Assembly (NCBI GenBank): GCA_022494885.1
Contig: JAGVSM010004242.1
Coordinates: 101,035 to 165,034 of the forward strand
DNA: 64,000 nucleotides
Reading direction: 5' to 3'
DNA from: Micrasema longulum
Lineage: Eukaryota > Arthropoda > Insecta > Trichoptera > Brachycentridae
A program made the position numbers and the translations under genes. Shown piece by piece: positions 31,829 to 41,956 of this stretch. Position 1 is the stretch's first letter. Every line of letters starts with the position of its first letter. Below the pieces are notes generated by a model. The model was not told where the DNA came from. It made no database searches and worked only from the letters and a program-made list of their open reading frames with translations.

Positions 31829-32304
31829 ATACGCTGTAATTGGGGTATTAATGCAAGGTCTTATGCACCAGTATATTTTTAAATAACGTATTCTGGAAAC
31901 AGAAAAGTTAACAGAGAAAAAAAAATGCATTTAACAAGCTTCGAATTATGTTAATGTAAAGCTTTGTTTTTATATTGTTCTCACAGGATAACTCAAGTCC
32001 TTGGGCAAGGTTAAACTAGTATTTCCCCGCATGTTGTCAGGACCAAGCGCTATTCACTTTATTAATCTTCGCTGTGCTTTGACCCGACATCATCCTTGAG
32101 ATGGTGAACGTTTGAAGTGAGACCATAAATTGTGATAGATGTATTAAAATAGTAAAACCTTACATGTTAATAATGGTTGATGTGCCAATTTTTTTTACTG
32201 CAAATCATATGAATAAGGAATGCTCACACAATCACAATAATATAGTTTAAATATGATAATACGTGCTCTTTGTAATTCGATTCACAAAGATTTAAGTTTG
32301 GGAA

Positions 32305-32410
32305 ATTAAATTCCATCAAATGTTCTCCATCTCTGTTGTAATATTTTGATCTCAATAACTCTCTAGGGGGAGAAATCCAGTTCTTGTCTTGCAAACCAAA
32401 AAGTATTAAA
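32305..32410 (-). repeat. IRE-1 terminal segment, minus orientation
   Basis: AATGTTCTCCATCTCTGTTG, AACTCTCTAGGGGGAGAAAT, CCAGTTCTTGTCTTGCAAAC is the reverse of the IRE-1 start. Confidence 0.65.
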
Positions 32411-32445
32411 ATTAAAAAAAATTGCCCTATATAACAGTAAAATAA

Positions 32446-32756
32446 TTCAACAATGTTTGAGTATGTCCAAATGCTTGCAGACTGGCTGGATTTCCTCTCT
32501 TTGGAGTTTTTTTTATATTTAAATTTATTTCAACAGAGAGGGAAAACATTTTTGAGAAAGGAATATGGAAGTCTAGGCATTTACAGGGCTTATGATCTGT
32601 CATTGGCTGGTTTAAGTGGTCACTTTACACACTGAGTAACATTTACCATTCTGGCCATGTTTCAACATCCATATTTCCTAAACTCTTTCATCTGTTGACT
32701 TTTGTGAAGTAAAAGAGCTGAAACCTTTATCACGTGGGTGAGATTCATCCGGCTGA
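32446..32756 (+). repeat. IRE-1 repeat, plus orientation
   Basis: TCAACAATGTTTGAGTATGT, CAACAGAGAGGGAAAACATT, GGAATATGGAAGTCTAGGCA, CTGTCATTGGCTGGTTTAAG and GTGGGTGAGATTCATCCGGC are complete and in order. The 60-codon open frame here is incidental. Confidence 0.85.
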
Positions 32757-33005
32757 ACCAAATCCAGAATGGTGAATATTACACAGTGTGTAAAGTGGTT
32801 ACTTTAACCAGCCAATAACAGGTCATAAGCCCTGTAAATGCCTTGACTTCCATATTCCCTTCTCAAAAATGTTTTTCCTCTTTGTTGAAATAAAAGTACA
32901 ATAATTTAGTCAGATGAATCACACCCGCATTGATAAAAGTTTCAACTCTTCAATTTCATAAAAATCAACGAATGGAGAATGTTACACAGTGTATAAAGTA
33001 TTCTT
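32757..33005 (-). repeat. Two IRE-1 partial copies, minus orientation
   Basis: Directly after the plus copy, AGAATGGTGAATATTACACA to TTTTTCCTCTTTGTTGAAAT (to about 32912) is an inverted body. A second inverted partial copy (GATGAATCACACCCGCATTG to GAATGTTACACAGTGTATAA) follows to 33005. Confidence 0.75.
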
Positions 33006-33052
33006 TATTCATATGAATGTTTTACAATTGTCTTGCATTATGTAAATATTCA

Positions 33053-33083
33053 AATAGTGAAGCATTACCGGGTTCAGCTCGTT
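33053..33083 (+). mobile_element. Helitron-like 3' end, degenerate
   Basis: GTGAAGCATTACCGGGTTCA then GCTCGT parallels GTGAAGCGTGGTCGGGTTCA-GCTAGT at 11.40 kb, with CTAGT mutated to CTCGT. Confidence 0.4.
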
Positions 33084-33237
33084 CTATATAAATGAGATAG
33101 AAAAAGGTAAGTTATTTTATTTTTCACCTCTCCAACTATCTTCATGAAAAAAAATATGTCAATCGGTCCCTCCTTTGAGACGTGAAAGAAACAAGATCGA
33201 ACAAAAACACATTTGCATTTATTACATTAGAATGGAA

Positions 33238-33556
33238 ATGTCAACCTCGTTGTGTAGTGGTCAGTGCGTTTGGCTACCATACCTGAGGCCTCGGGTTTAA
33301 TTCCCGACATGGTTGACATGAAATATTCATTTGAAAGGGTGTTTTTTCATAGTCCCTGGACTAGTACCTACCTGAAGTGTCAGACTGATCATTTTACCTT
33401 CATGAAACAAAAATCCTTCGACTGGTATCTTAAGCGTAAGACTGTTCATCTTACCTTTATGTAACAAAAATGATCAAGATACACTGCAATTGGTGTACTA
33501 ACGTAGTGCCCTATACACCATTAGGTGCGGAAAACAAACGATGATGATGATGATGT
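33238..33556 (+). mobile_element. SINE-A with internal duplication
   Basis: Head GTCAACCTCGTTGTGTAGTG and GGGTTTAATTCCCGACATGG, body and a GATGATGATGATGATG tail are present. The segment CTGAAGTGTCAGACTGATCA to ATGAAACAAAAAT is followed by a second version, TCTTAAGCGTAAGACTGTTC to ATGTAACAAAAATGATCAAG, so about 65 bp of the body occurs twice. Confidence 0.85.
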
Positions 33557-34842
33557 GCCTAATTTTTGTTATGTCAACTTGTCAAGTAGAACACGTATCT
33601 TTAAATAAATTAGGAGATAAAATAGTTTGGCAAATAGTTCTTCAAAAAGTATCTAACGTGTGCGAAATCCTTTGTTGAAATACCGTCCGGGCAAAGGACG
33701 AATAACACATTTTCTCTTAATAACCCTTTAATCAGAAGCTCTTTCATGGGTTGATGTTGGGTAACAGGATTAAGCGGAATAAACAAAGCTGGCCTGAAAA
33801 TATATATCCTTAAGCTTAACCTCCTGTGTCCTGAGGTGAATTGCAATGAAGTTATTATATCAAGTAATTAACAGGGATGGCCAAAAAACCAACAGGTTTA
33901 TAATAAAAAATAGTAAAAAAGGTTTATTTTTACTTTGCAAAAATCAAGACTTATTTTATTTTTTAAATGTTCGTTTTAAATGATGAATAGTGTATGTTAC
34001 TGTTTAAAAATGATCATCACTACTTAAAAGTAATAACATGGACTCACAAATAAAATATCTAAGGAATGAATCTTGCTCCACCAAATAACCACAAAATAAA
34101 AAGGATGTTTAAATAATATGTTTTATGTTTAGGAATTTAATAAATTGCCACAAAAATTTAAAGTACCTTTTTCAAAATATAGAAACAGGACGTGCGAATT
34201 GAAGAATTATTTTTTCCAGAAGTACTTTGAATAAATAATGTTAGTTTATAGAGAATGCGCATCTTGAACATATACCTTTTAATGTTTCACCGTTTTTGCT
34301 TGTCTATGTAATTTTTAATACTATTTAAATGTTATTTGTGTTTTTTTTCTTTTTATATACTTTTTTTGGCTTGTATAAATAATTTCAATTTTTTTCAACG
34401 TTTTTGATAAAAAAAATTAACCTGTATTGGGTGTGCGCATATTTTGTTAATTAAAAAAAAATATTTTATTTTGTACTAGTTCAGTGTGTATATATACATC
34501 CATGTAATTTTTAAACCTTTTTTTTTTAAAATTTTCTTTCCCAGATTGCATAATGTAAACATTATTTTGAATTTATTTCCATACCTAGTATTCTGTTTAT
34601 TCTATTATTTTCAAGTATTTTTCATACCCTTTTTAATTTGTAGTATATCATAATTTTAATTTTTCTGCTTTTGTTAAATAATATTATAGTTTAAAATTTT
34701 AAAACGTCTCTAAAAAAATTATTATCTGTATGTCCCTAAATGAGTTTTTTTTTAAAAAACTCCTTGGGAATATTGTATATAATTATGTATAATATGTTTT
34801 CAATATAATAAAAAAAAAATAAAAAAAATAAAAAAAATAAAC

Positions 34843-35643
34843 TTCCGACCGGTCGTAAGCCATATGGACCTCGCCAATTACTTGATGAAAAGGCAGACGC
34901 ACGATTGATATATCATGTTTCTACCAGCTGAGACAAATTAAATGCATACGCAAAAAATTGCCGGTTGATGCCGCCCGTCAATTAATAAATGCGTTTGTAG
35001 TGTCTAGAGTCGATTATTGTAATGGTATCTATGCAGGTCTACCAATGAACAAAATGACTCGCCACAATTTGTATTGAATGCCGCAGCGAGACTTATTTTC
35101 GAAATCTCTAAGTTCAGTCATATCACTCCACTACTTCGGGAACTACATTGGCTACGTTTTCCACAGAGGGTCGAATACAAACTCTGTTGGCTTATGTATA
35201 AGTCACTGCACAACTCGGCTCCGGAATATCTAAAGGAACGATGCATTCCAGATGAACTAGCTGACAGGCGTCTCACGCTTAGATCAGCTACGTCTACGGC
35301 AAGAGGAAAAGTTATTATACCTCTACGCAAACAGCGCACTAAATTTGGTGAATGCGCATTTGCGGTCGCAGGCCCTATGGCATGGAATGCTCTCCCAGCA
35401 GAGATGCGAGGCTGTGAAAGTGAAGTGATGTTTCAGAAAAAACTTAAAACCCACTTGTTCTCTAAATCATTTGAATAAATCCGTAGCACGTGATAACAAA
35501 ATAAATTATTTTAATTAAATTACAAATTTAAAAGCTTCAATTAAATTAACTTAACAATAGAATCACCATGTAAAGCGCCCTTGAGGTATTTTAGTACGAA
35601 AATGGCGCTATATAAGTTATCCATAATAAATAAATAAATAAAT
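34843..35643 (+). pseudogene. CR1/L2-like LINE, 5'-truncated 3' end, best preserved
   Basis: From about 34915, one frame reads FYQLRQIKCIRKKLPVDAAR, QLINAFVVSRVDYCNGIYAG, then a frameshift near 35065. The frame 35074-35478 continues NAAARLIFEISKFSHITPLL, RELHWLRFPQRVEYKLCWLM, YKSLHNSAPEYLKE and AGPMAWNALPAEMRG, ending KLKTHLFSKSFE. SRxDYCNxxxAGLP, QNAAARLxxxxxxxxHITPxLxxLHWLPxxxRxxYK and AxxWNxLPxxxR are diagnostic of the CR1/L2/Crack group. The 3' tail TAAAGCGCCCTTGAGGTAT, GGCGCTATATAAGTTA is the AAAGCGC...GCGCTATATAA form common in that group, and ends in (AATA)n. One frameshift only, so it is relatively young. Confidence 0.9.
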
Positions 35644-35644
35644 C

Positions 35645-37775
35645 GCTGATTCACGATTATTTATACATATATGACAATTATGTTATCATTATTGATGCTG
35701 AAGTCCAACTCAAAATGAATACAAGCACTCAACTTATACTGGGGTTCTCCAAACATTATTTTTTGAACTTCTTCTAGCGTGATTTATGGGATCCTAGTGG
35801 TTGAACAAGGCACTTTATCTTGAACAGTCACGTGGGACGTAATATACGAAAGCGCGGTGTAAGGATCCAAAACTTTCAATTGCAATCATTCAAGCAACCT
35901 ATCAGTGGTCACACGTGTACACAATTAATAATTATTCATGCAAACGCGGTGGCAGTCAATACCTTACTGCCTTTGAAAAAGATAGTCACAGTTGCAATAT
36001 TTAGATCCAAATTCACGGTAATTTAAATTTAAGCAAAACAACTTTCATAGTAAAACTACATTCTTCGTCTGCCCGGACACTATAATACAAAAAAAAAATA
36101 TTTACATAATTTATTTTAGTCACTAACAAATTAGGAACAGATAAGTATTCTTTATTTGTAAGCGAGTCTCTTTTTCTTGCACTTAGATATTTTAAAGCAT
36201 CGTCATAAATTAACGAAATTTAAAATTTTTACCAATAGAATTAAGAATAGTCCAGAAACCGCATACGCACATCAAACAGAAGGCAATTAAACTACTCATA
36301 AATAAGTAGGTTTACGTTTTGACCCATTAGTTTCTTTGTAGACGTCGCTCAGTACGCAGCTCCTGATTTGAATTCAACTATGCCGTGTTGTGTCCTTTAA
36401 AATTATGGAAAAACTGCTAGGATCTTAAAGAAACAGGATTCAATTACATTTCATGTGTAATTGGCAAATTAATGTGTATGTAACAAATGCATTACTTAAA
36501 AATTTAATTATTTTTTCATCTGTCAAAGAAACAAAATGAACATCTTGTTAGTGTTGCCAGGGTAGTAATTTTTTTTACCATACTTTGCTCATCTAATGAG
36601 AATTGGATCTCGGATTAAACAATTCTATCTTAGACATTTAATCAACATTACCTTTAAAACATCAAATATTTTTACCCTACTTTTTTCATATAATAAGAGA
36701 AATAATGAAAATTGAACCTCGGATTAAACACCGCCGTGGTGGACATTTGGCCGACATTATCTTTAAAACATAAAATATTATTTGACATGATATAAAAATA
36801 TCCGTTTTATGTTAAATAAAATTTGTTTTATATTTTAAGTTTAAAATTCATTCATTCAATTACTCTTATTAAATGATCATTTTCTTATCTACTCTTTTAA
36901 GTCAATCAATATTTTCGCGTGCACAATAAAATTTTAGAGAAATGACAGATTGCTTTTTTTTTACCTTGCATTTGTGTAATAATTATTTTGTTTCCCATCG
37001 TGCAACATTACGCAGCGGCATCACGAATGCGCGCAGCGAAAGTGAGGCATAGTGGGGGAATTATTAAACACAGTCAGATGTATTCAAATGTGATTCTACG
37101 CTCCTTCTGAACTATTCTTAATCCTATGTGTTTACCTTATTTTTCATAAAAACAAAAATATTTGTTTTATGCAGACAACTAGTTGTCACATTTCTGAATG
37201 GCTGTAGATTTCAAAAATAAAAAAAAAAACCAGCCTAGTCAATAAAGGAGAGTTGTAAGTTGTAGAAATTATACATCCAAAGTATATTTATTTAATAAAA
37301 GGTTAATTTAATTAATACAATAATTTATTTTTATGTAAACATCGTGACCGAAGAGGTTAGTCTTAGCAGTTTAGCTCAGAAAAACGTTGGTAAACTTAGA
37401 TATACCGACAGATTGGAGTTTATGTATGTATGAAGCCGAGTGAATGGGAGACCGGCGGGGAAATGTTTGAAAGCTTTGTGATTCTTGCTGAAAGACTTAT
37501 ATGCCTTACCGAGATTATCAAGAAAAGTACCACTGGGGTACGGACATTTTATTCATAAAGGATTTCAGTGACCATACTTTGGATTTACTGCCCTATATTC
37601 CTAAAATATGTTTTGCAATACTAGATTTTTACCAATATATTTCGGGGATGAAATCGCGGTCTTTATTTGAATAAACAATTTTCGTTAAAGAAAAAATATA
37701 TTTGAACTAATTTTACCGTAATCAAGTAAACTTCCTTCATCAAACATATTAAATAATCATAAAAAAATACCCGAC
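35645..37775. other. Mostly AT-rich, no gene recognised
   Basis: Short GC-richer patches occur at 35790-35900 and 36990-37060 (CGCAGCGGCATC, GCGCAGCGAAAGTGAGGC). A fragment TGCCCGGACACTATAATACA at about 36068 resembles the centre of FB-HH copy B. Two related sentences (GAGAATTGGATCTCGGATTA near 36597 and ATGAAAATTGAACCTCGGAT near 36705) look like a diverged local duplication. No coding frame could be supported. Confidence 0.35.
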
Positions 37776-37778
37776 TTA

Positions 37779-37885
37779 TACCCGTATGCAGAGACAAACC
37801 TTAAGGTGAGGAAAGTACATTCTTTTGTCTTCACCTTCGGATTATTCTCTGCATTTGAAATTAGAATGTACTCTGCATACGGGTA
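37779..37885. mobile_element. 107-bp Harbinger-like MITE
   Basis: Left end TACCCGTATGCAGAG and right end CTCTGCATACGGGTA are perfect 15-bp inverted repeats. Both are flanked by TTA (37776-37778 and 37886-37888), the duplication typical of the PIF/Harbinger superfamily. The interior (GTACATTC / GAATGTAC) extends the pairing. It is non-coding, and the only copy seen here. Confidence 0.75.
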
Positions 37886-37934
37886 TTAGTATATTTGGGC
37901 TAAAACATCAGTGACACCTAAGCCTATGGCCAAC

Positions 37935-38048
37935 AGATAGACTCGTCAAGAAATGGAAGGATTGGAGCATTACTAAAAATACGAAAGTTAATATTGTTAA
38001 CACTCTGATCTTCTCCATATTCCTATACGGAGTAAAAACATGGACATT
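37935..38048 (+). pseudogene. RTE-like LINE fragment, cut by a DNA element
   Basis: One frame gives DRLVKKWKDWSITKNTKVNI, VNTLIFSIFLYGVKTWTLE. This matches the KIWKDRxISxxTKxRLVxALxFSxFLYGAETWTL region of RTE-like elements, the same region as in the 18.5 kb fragment. It stops exactly where DNA-7 begins (AGAGTGGGCCGATGATG), so the continuation was separated by that insertion or lost. Confidence 0.75.
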
Positions 38049-38290
38049 AGAGTGGGCCGATGATGTATGAAGTTTTTTTTTTTTAGACACCAAAGTGAAA
38101 AGGGTCTAAAAAATTGCATTTTAAATCACATTGAACGTAAAAATTACTTAATAAAATATTTCATACTTCTTTTGGCCCTCAACTGAGGTTCAAAGTTTAT
38201 CAGTGTCTGAACATTTTGTAATTTATCTATAGATGTAAAATTATTTTTTTGTTAGTAAAGATATAACTTAATCTCATTACAAATTCAAAC
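38047..38290 (+). mobile_element. DNA-7 element, left part
   Basis: AGAGTGGGCCGATGATGTAT, GACACCAAAGTGAAAAGGGT, ATCACATTGAACGTAAAAAT and TTTTGGCCCTCAACTGAGGT match the left arm of the complete DNA-7 at 39.27 kb in order. The right end was not found, so the copy is truncated. Confidence 0.7.
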
Positions 38291-39154
38291 ACGTTTTACA
38301 ACTACCGAAATGCAAAAAGTTTACACTCCGCGGAACTGATTCCGTTGAGCGCCTGGCTAATATTGACGAAAACAATGGCAATTCGGTACAATTCCTTAAA
38401 GGTATTGAGCTGACCAAACAGTGTCTATGTTTATTGTATTTTTTTTTACGTGTTAGTTATTTGTTTATAATAAAATTACTAGCTTATTTATGAATATAAT
38501 TAAAGGATTCTAGTGAAAGGATTTCAGTTTCATATAATTGTTTAGTTTCATTTGAACTTTTTTGGATTGTGGAACAAAGTTATTGGTTTCAAAAAAGACC
38601 CGATAATGTCGCCTATTTGCTTATTAAATTGTTGATATTAATCGTCCATGTCAATTGTATGTTCATTGTTAGTCCTCAGTATTTAATAGGTTCAATTTCA
38701 GTGAGCCGTTTATCATGTATGTATTGTAAGTTATAATACTTTGCAGTAAAAATTCCTACTACGACATTTGAATAAAATCCAGTATAACACCAATTTGTAA
38801 CATTTAAAAAAAACAAACTGAAAAAAAACGTTACCGAATTTATTTAAAAGGAGTTGAATTTAAACATATTTCATTTGCTTGCCAAAAATAATACAAAACA
38901 AGTGATAATTCAGAAAATAAACAAAAACGGTTTTATAAGCATAAATCTGGGACTGTTTTTAAATGAATTTTTTCAAAGGTTTCCAAAATAAACGGCTCTT
39001 ACTGTATTTTTGTAACGAAAGTATCCATTCAATGTTTGCCGTCCGAATAAATTTTTAATAAAAAACATTTGCAAATACTTCCACCCTCTTAGTTGTTTTC
39101 TATCAGAGTTTTGTCTAAAAATAAGGGAAGGTATTAAGGTTTTTTTATTCTGTT

Positions 39155-39268
39155 TCTTATTTCATCGTCATTTGCTTTTCTCACCTAATGGTGTATAGGG
39201 CACTGGATTGATACAAGAATCGCAGCGAACTTTGATCATTTTCGTTACATGAAGGTAAGATGATCAGT
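39155..39268 (-). mobile_element. SINE-A, 3' part, split by DNA-7
   Basis: CATCGTCATTTGCTTTTCTC, ACCTAATGGTGTATAGGGCA and TACATGAAGGTAAGATGATC are the reverse of the SINE-A 3' half. The SINE resumes after the insertion at 40110 with ATGATCAGTCTTACGCTTCA, so ATGATCAGT is present on both sides. Confidence 0.8.
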
Positions 39269-39485
39269 AGAGTGGACCGGTGATGTATACAGTTTTTAAA
39301 TTTTTTAGACATCAAATTAAAAAGGGGTCAAAAAAGCTACATTTCCGATCACATTGAACGTAAAAATAATTAAAAAAAAATATTCCATACTAATTTTGGC
39401 CCTCAACCGAGGTTTGAGGTTTATAACTGTCGAAATATTTTGTGTTATTTATCTACATTGATCAAAATAGTTTTTACTAAATGTT

Positions 39486-39825
39486 ATTAAATATTTGTAA
39501 ATAACCACTTAACGACTTTTCTATGCCGTATCCGTCTCTTACGTTTCGAGACGTATCCATCTCTTCATCAGGACACCAATTAAACCAACATGCAAAACCC
39601 ACTATACACCTTCACCATAGTCGTTGCACAAAAATACAAAACCAACACGACATGCATTTTAATAAGCACATTCACTGATTAGGACAAAAATGCACAGATT
39701 GAATAACAAAAATATTATCTTGTTTGAGAATTAATGAAAAAGGTAGATGGGATGGAGGAAAAGGATAAGGTTAAAAGGTTTTATAGGGTGACCATTACAG
39801 TGGGACATCGTGTAAAGGACTATAT
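39486..39825 (-). mobile_element. FB-HH foldback element, copy D, nested in DNA-7
   Basis: ATAACCACTTAACGACTTTT, GAGACGTATCCATCTCTTCA, CCAACATGCAAAACCCACTA, GACATGCATTTTAATAAGCA and TTGTTTGAGAATTAATGAAA follow copy C read in reverse. The far arm is lost or decayed beyond about 39770. Its left side carries a duplicated CCGTCTCTTACG-like patch. Confidence 0.7.
39540..39571 (-). ncRNA. Hammerhead-like core with a U variant
   Basis: On the minus strand CTGATGA (the variable core position is T, not C), stem II GAGATG-GATA-CGTCTC with a G-U wobble, then GAAA. Stem III is disrupted by a local rearrangement. The core and stem II stay pairable despite substitutions. Confidence 0.45.
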
Positions 39826-40769
39826 TGAAAGTTTGTTTGGTTATTGATCAAAGGAACATTATTTTTTAAAGCTTTCCCAATGTAAAATATTTTAATATTA
39901 TTTACTTTTAACCCTTTATTATTTGTATGTAAGATTTTGACTCTTTTTGGTTTACCGCGAAAAATTCACTTTTTCGAAAACTTCAAGTTGCAGTTGAGGG
40001 CCAAAAGCATCATCAAATTAAAAAAAAATGCATTCCAAGTAATCCAAAAGGTAACTTTTTAGACCCCCTTTATTACAAAATTCGAAATAAAAATTATCGG
40101 CCAACCCTTATGATCAGTCTTACGCTTCAGACACCTTATTCTTATTCTTAGAGGTGAGTTTCGGTGCTATGCAAGCTCCTGACGTCACTGCAACCAGTGA
40201 AGACCTATTGTGACGGGTCCCCTTGAATAGTTCTTGCCCTAGAAGCTCAGGTCTATAAAGATCCTGGCTATTGTGTAAAAGGCGAGAGCTTCCATTTTGC
40301 TAAATCTCTCCTGTTTAGACCATTTATGGGTAGATTTCTAGACGTACATAATTTTTGTGTTTGGACTACTAGAATATTCTGATAATGTTTTATCGCGTAC
40401 GCACGTGGATATTTTTTGTATCATATAATTAATACTAGCATATTCTTCATATTTTTATTTTTATTTGGAAGTTCTAAAGATGTACTTTTATCTGATTATT
40501 GTTTCAAGACTGTTGTGTAAGAAATAAGAAAGCACTTACATATTTAGATTTTCTGCACGGTAATATTTCTCATAAATAATCACCTACTTATTTCATGTTT
40601 TGAAATTATGTCGTTTGTTTAGGTGACTTTAATTTTAACTAGCGCGTCTTGGCGCCGGCCATTTGCTTTATCATAAAACTAATTGTTCTTCTTTATAAAA
40701 AGGGAACGTATTGAAATCATAATAACATTAAAGAGACAGTGAAATAGTTAATTAGACCAGTGGAGAGTG

Positions 40770-40835
40770 TTAATCGCGCCGATCCCCCGCGGGGGTAGGT
40801 GGAGAGGATGAAACGCCACTGTATGTGCATACGGA
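40770..40835 (-). repeat. Possible LINE C-terminal scrap
   Basis: GGGTAGGTGGAGAGGATGAA then ACGCCACTGT resembles the LINE end at 52.57-52.61 kb (GGTAGGTAGAGAGGATAAAA, TGCCACATCACTC), which on the minus strand encodes WHFILSTYLYG. Too short for certainty. Confidence 0.35.
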
Positions 40836-41198
40836 CTTCGTTTCCTATACTATCATTCGCTTTATCTTTGCAGTCGACATCTACGCTCTGTTTGTTATTG
40901 TTGTACTTTTAAATTTGTGAGAGAAAAAAAGAGTAGTTTAATCAAATGTGTTTTTCTACATTTCGATTATCAAGACTGCGAAGTTCCCGTACCATTTGGA
41001 CGATACATCCTACTCCAACCGAAAAGTTTAGTATCGGACTATTAGGCAGAGAGCAAGCTTTTTAACAACCTCAGGTTTAGTCAGTGGTCTCCCGAGGATG
41101 AGGTTTATTTTATGATGCAAAGCATTACACTCATATAAAATGTATTAACGAATATGTGGTACCTCAGCGGCGCTGCGGAACTTACATCTAGAAGTTGC

Positions 41199-41344
41199 TT
41201 CAGATACCAGTCCAGCGACTATGAAATATCTTAGTGTGAAAACATTCTGTTAAAATAATATTTCATTTCAACCATGTTGGGAATCGAACCCGAGACCTTT
41301 TGCATGGTAGGCAAACGCGCTTACCATTACATCACGAGGCCGAT
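41199..41344 (-). mobile_element. SINE-A head and 5' body, minus strand
   Basis: On the minus strand: ATCGGCCTCGTGATGTAATG, GTAAGCGCGTTTGCCTACCA, GGTTCGATTCCCAACATGG, ATGAAATATTATTTTAACAG, TGGACTGGTATCTGAAGC. It is truncated before the 3' half. Confidence 0.8.
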
Positions 41345-41620
41345 GTTTCTCATTTACTAAGAAGAATGTCATGTTTTTTTTTACATCTCCTGAATTTTAA
41401 TACAAAATTGATTGATTTCTGGATGTGTAATGTTTCATGCTCAACATTCCCTGACATTGTCAGATCAAGTCATCGGATGAGTGAAGAGTTTCAAATAGCT
41501 GGGGGTGAAAAATAAAGGAAAATGGATGTTTTCAAAAAGAGCTGGCGCCGCATTGAACAGTATGAAAGTCTGTCTGAAGATCAGAAATTTAGTCCGTGAA
41601 AACTAAATTCTGCTTATACA

Positions 41621-41956
41621 ATGCTTATAAAGCACATATTCTCTTCAATGGATTCGAATTGTTGCACCCCACTCAAAACAGCAAATTATAGAGGTTTGAG
41701 AAAAAGCAACTCAGAAGAAAACTGGGTGAGCGGTGAGATAAGTAGAATCAAGACAACATACGCAGTGACCTCGAATAACAACCATCTTCAAGCAGAGGTG
41801 ATATTACGTATGTCGCTTGAGGGCCTTAACCACGCTTGCTTACTATACAAGGCATCCGGTTCTAACGGTAGTTCACGTCAACAGCTGGCAGTTTGTCAGC
41901 AGTTTACGTCTAAGCTACGGGACGCGGACCTAACTTGGGAGGACACACAGGAGTAA
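41621..41956 (+). CDS. Unassigned 111-codon open frame
   Basis: This is a GC-richer open frame beginning at TTG (no good start context) and ending TAA/TAG-side at 41956. I do not recognise a family. The residues are mixed, with SEENWVSGEISRIKTTYAV, SLEGLNHACLLYKASGSNGS, and a final KLRDADLTWEDTQE. After the stop, the same frame gives ATNREARALTTKG. The DLTWED...A..R..W-like end vaguely recalls the C-termini of some LINE proteins, so it may be a retroelement piece. Nothing in the neighbourhood (SINE-A upstream, AT-rich sequence downstream) suggests a host gene. Low confidence that it is translated. Confidence 0.25.
   Translation: MLIKHIFSSMDSNCCTPLKTANYRGLRKSNSEENWVSGEISRIKTTYAVTSNNNHLQAEVILRMSLEGLNHACLLYKASGSNGSSRQQLAVCQQFTSKLRDADLTWEDTQE

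Larger units (their letters stand above)
39269..40109 (+). mobile_element. DNA-7, complete DNA transposon with 8-9 bp target duplication
   Basis: The left end AGAGTGGACCGGTGATGTAT and the right end (inverted) AAGGGTTGGCCGATAATTTT form imperfect terminal repeats. Flanks duplicate ATGATCAGT (39260-39268 and 40110-40118). Inner inverted symmetry continues: TTTTGGCCCTCAACCGAGGT on the left and GCAGTTGAGGGCCAAAAGC on the right. An 8-9 bp duplication suits the hAT superfamily, but the terminal sequence alone does not prove it. An FB-HH copy sits inside. No transposase frame is present. Confidence 0.75.

Noticed and set aside
36590..36790. Paired TCGGATTAAACA sentences as a new mobile element
   Set aside because: Only two diverged copies close together and no ends; a local duplication is simpler.
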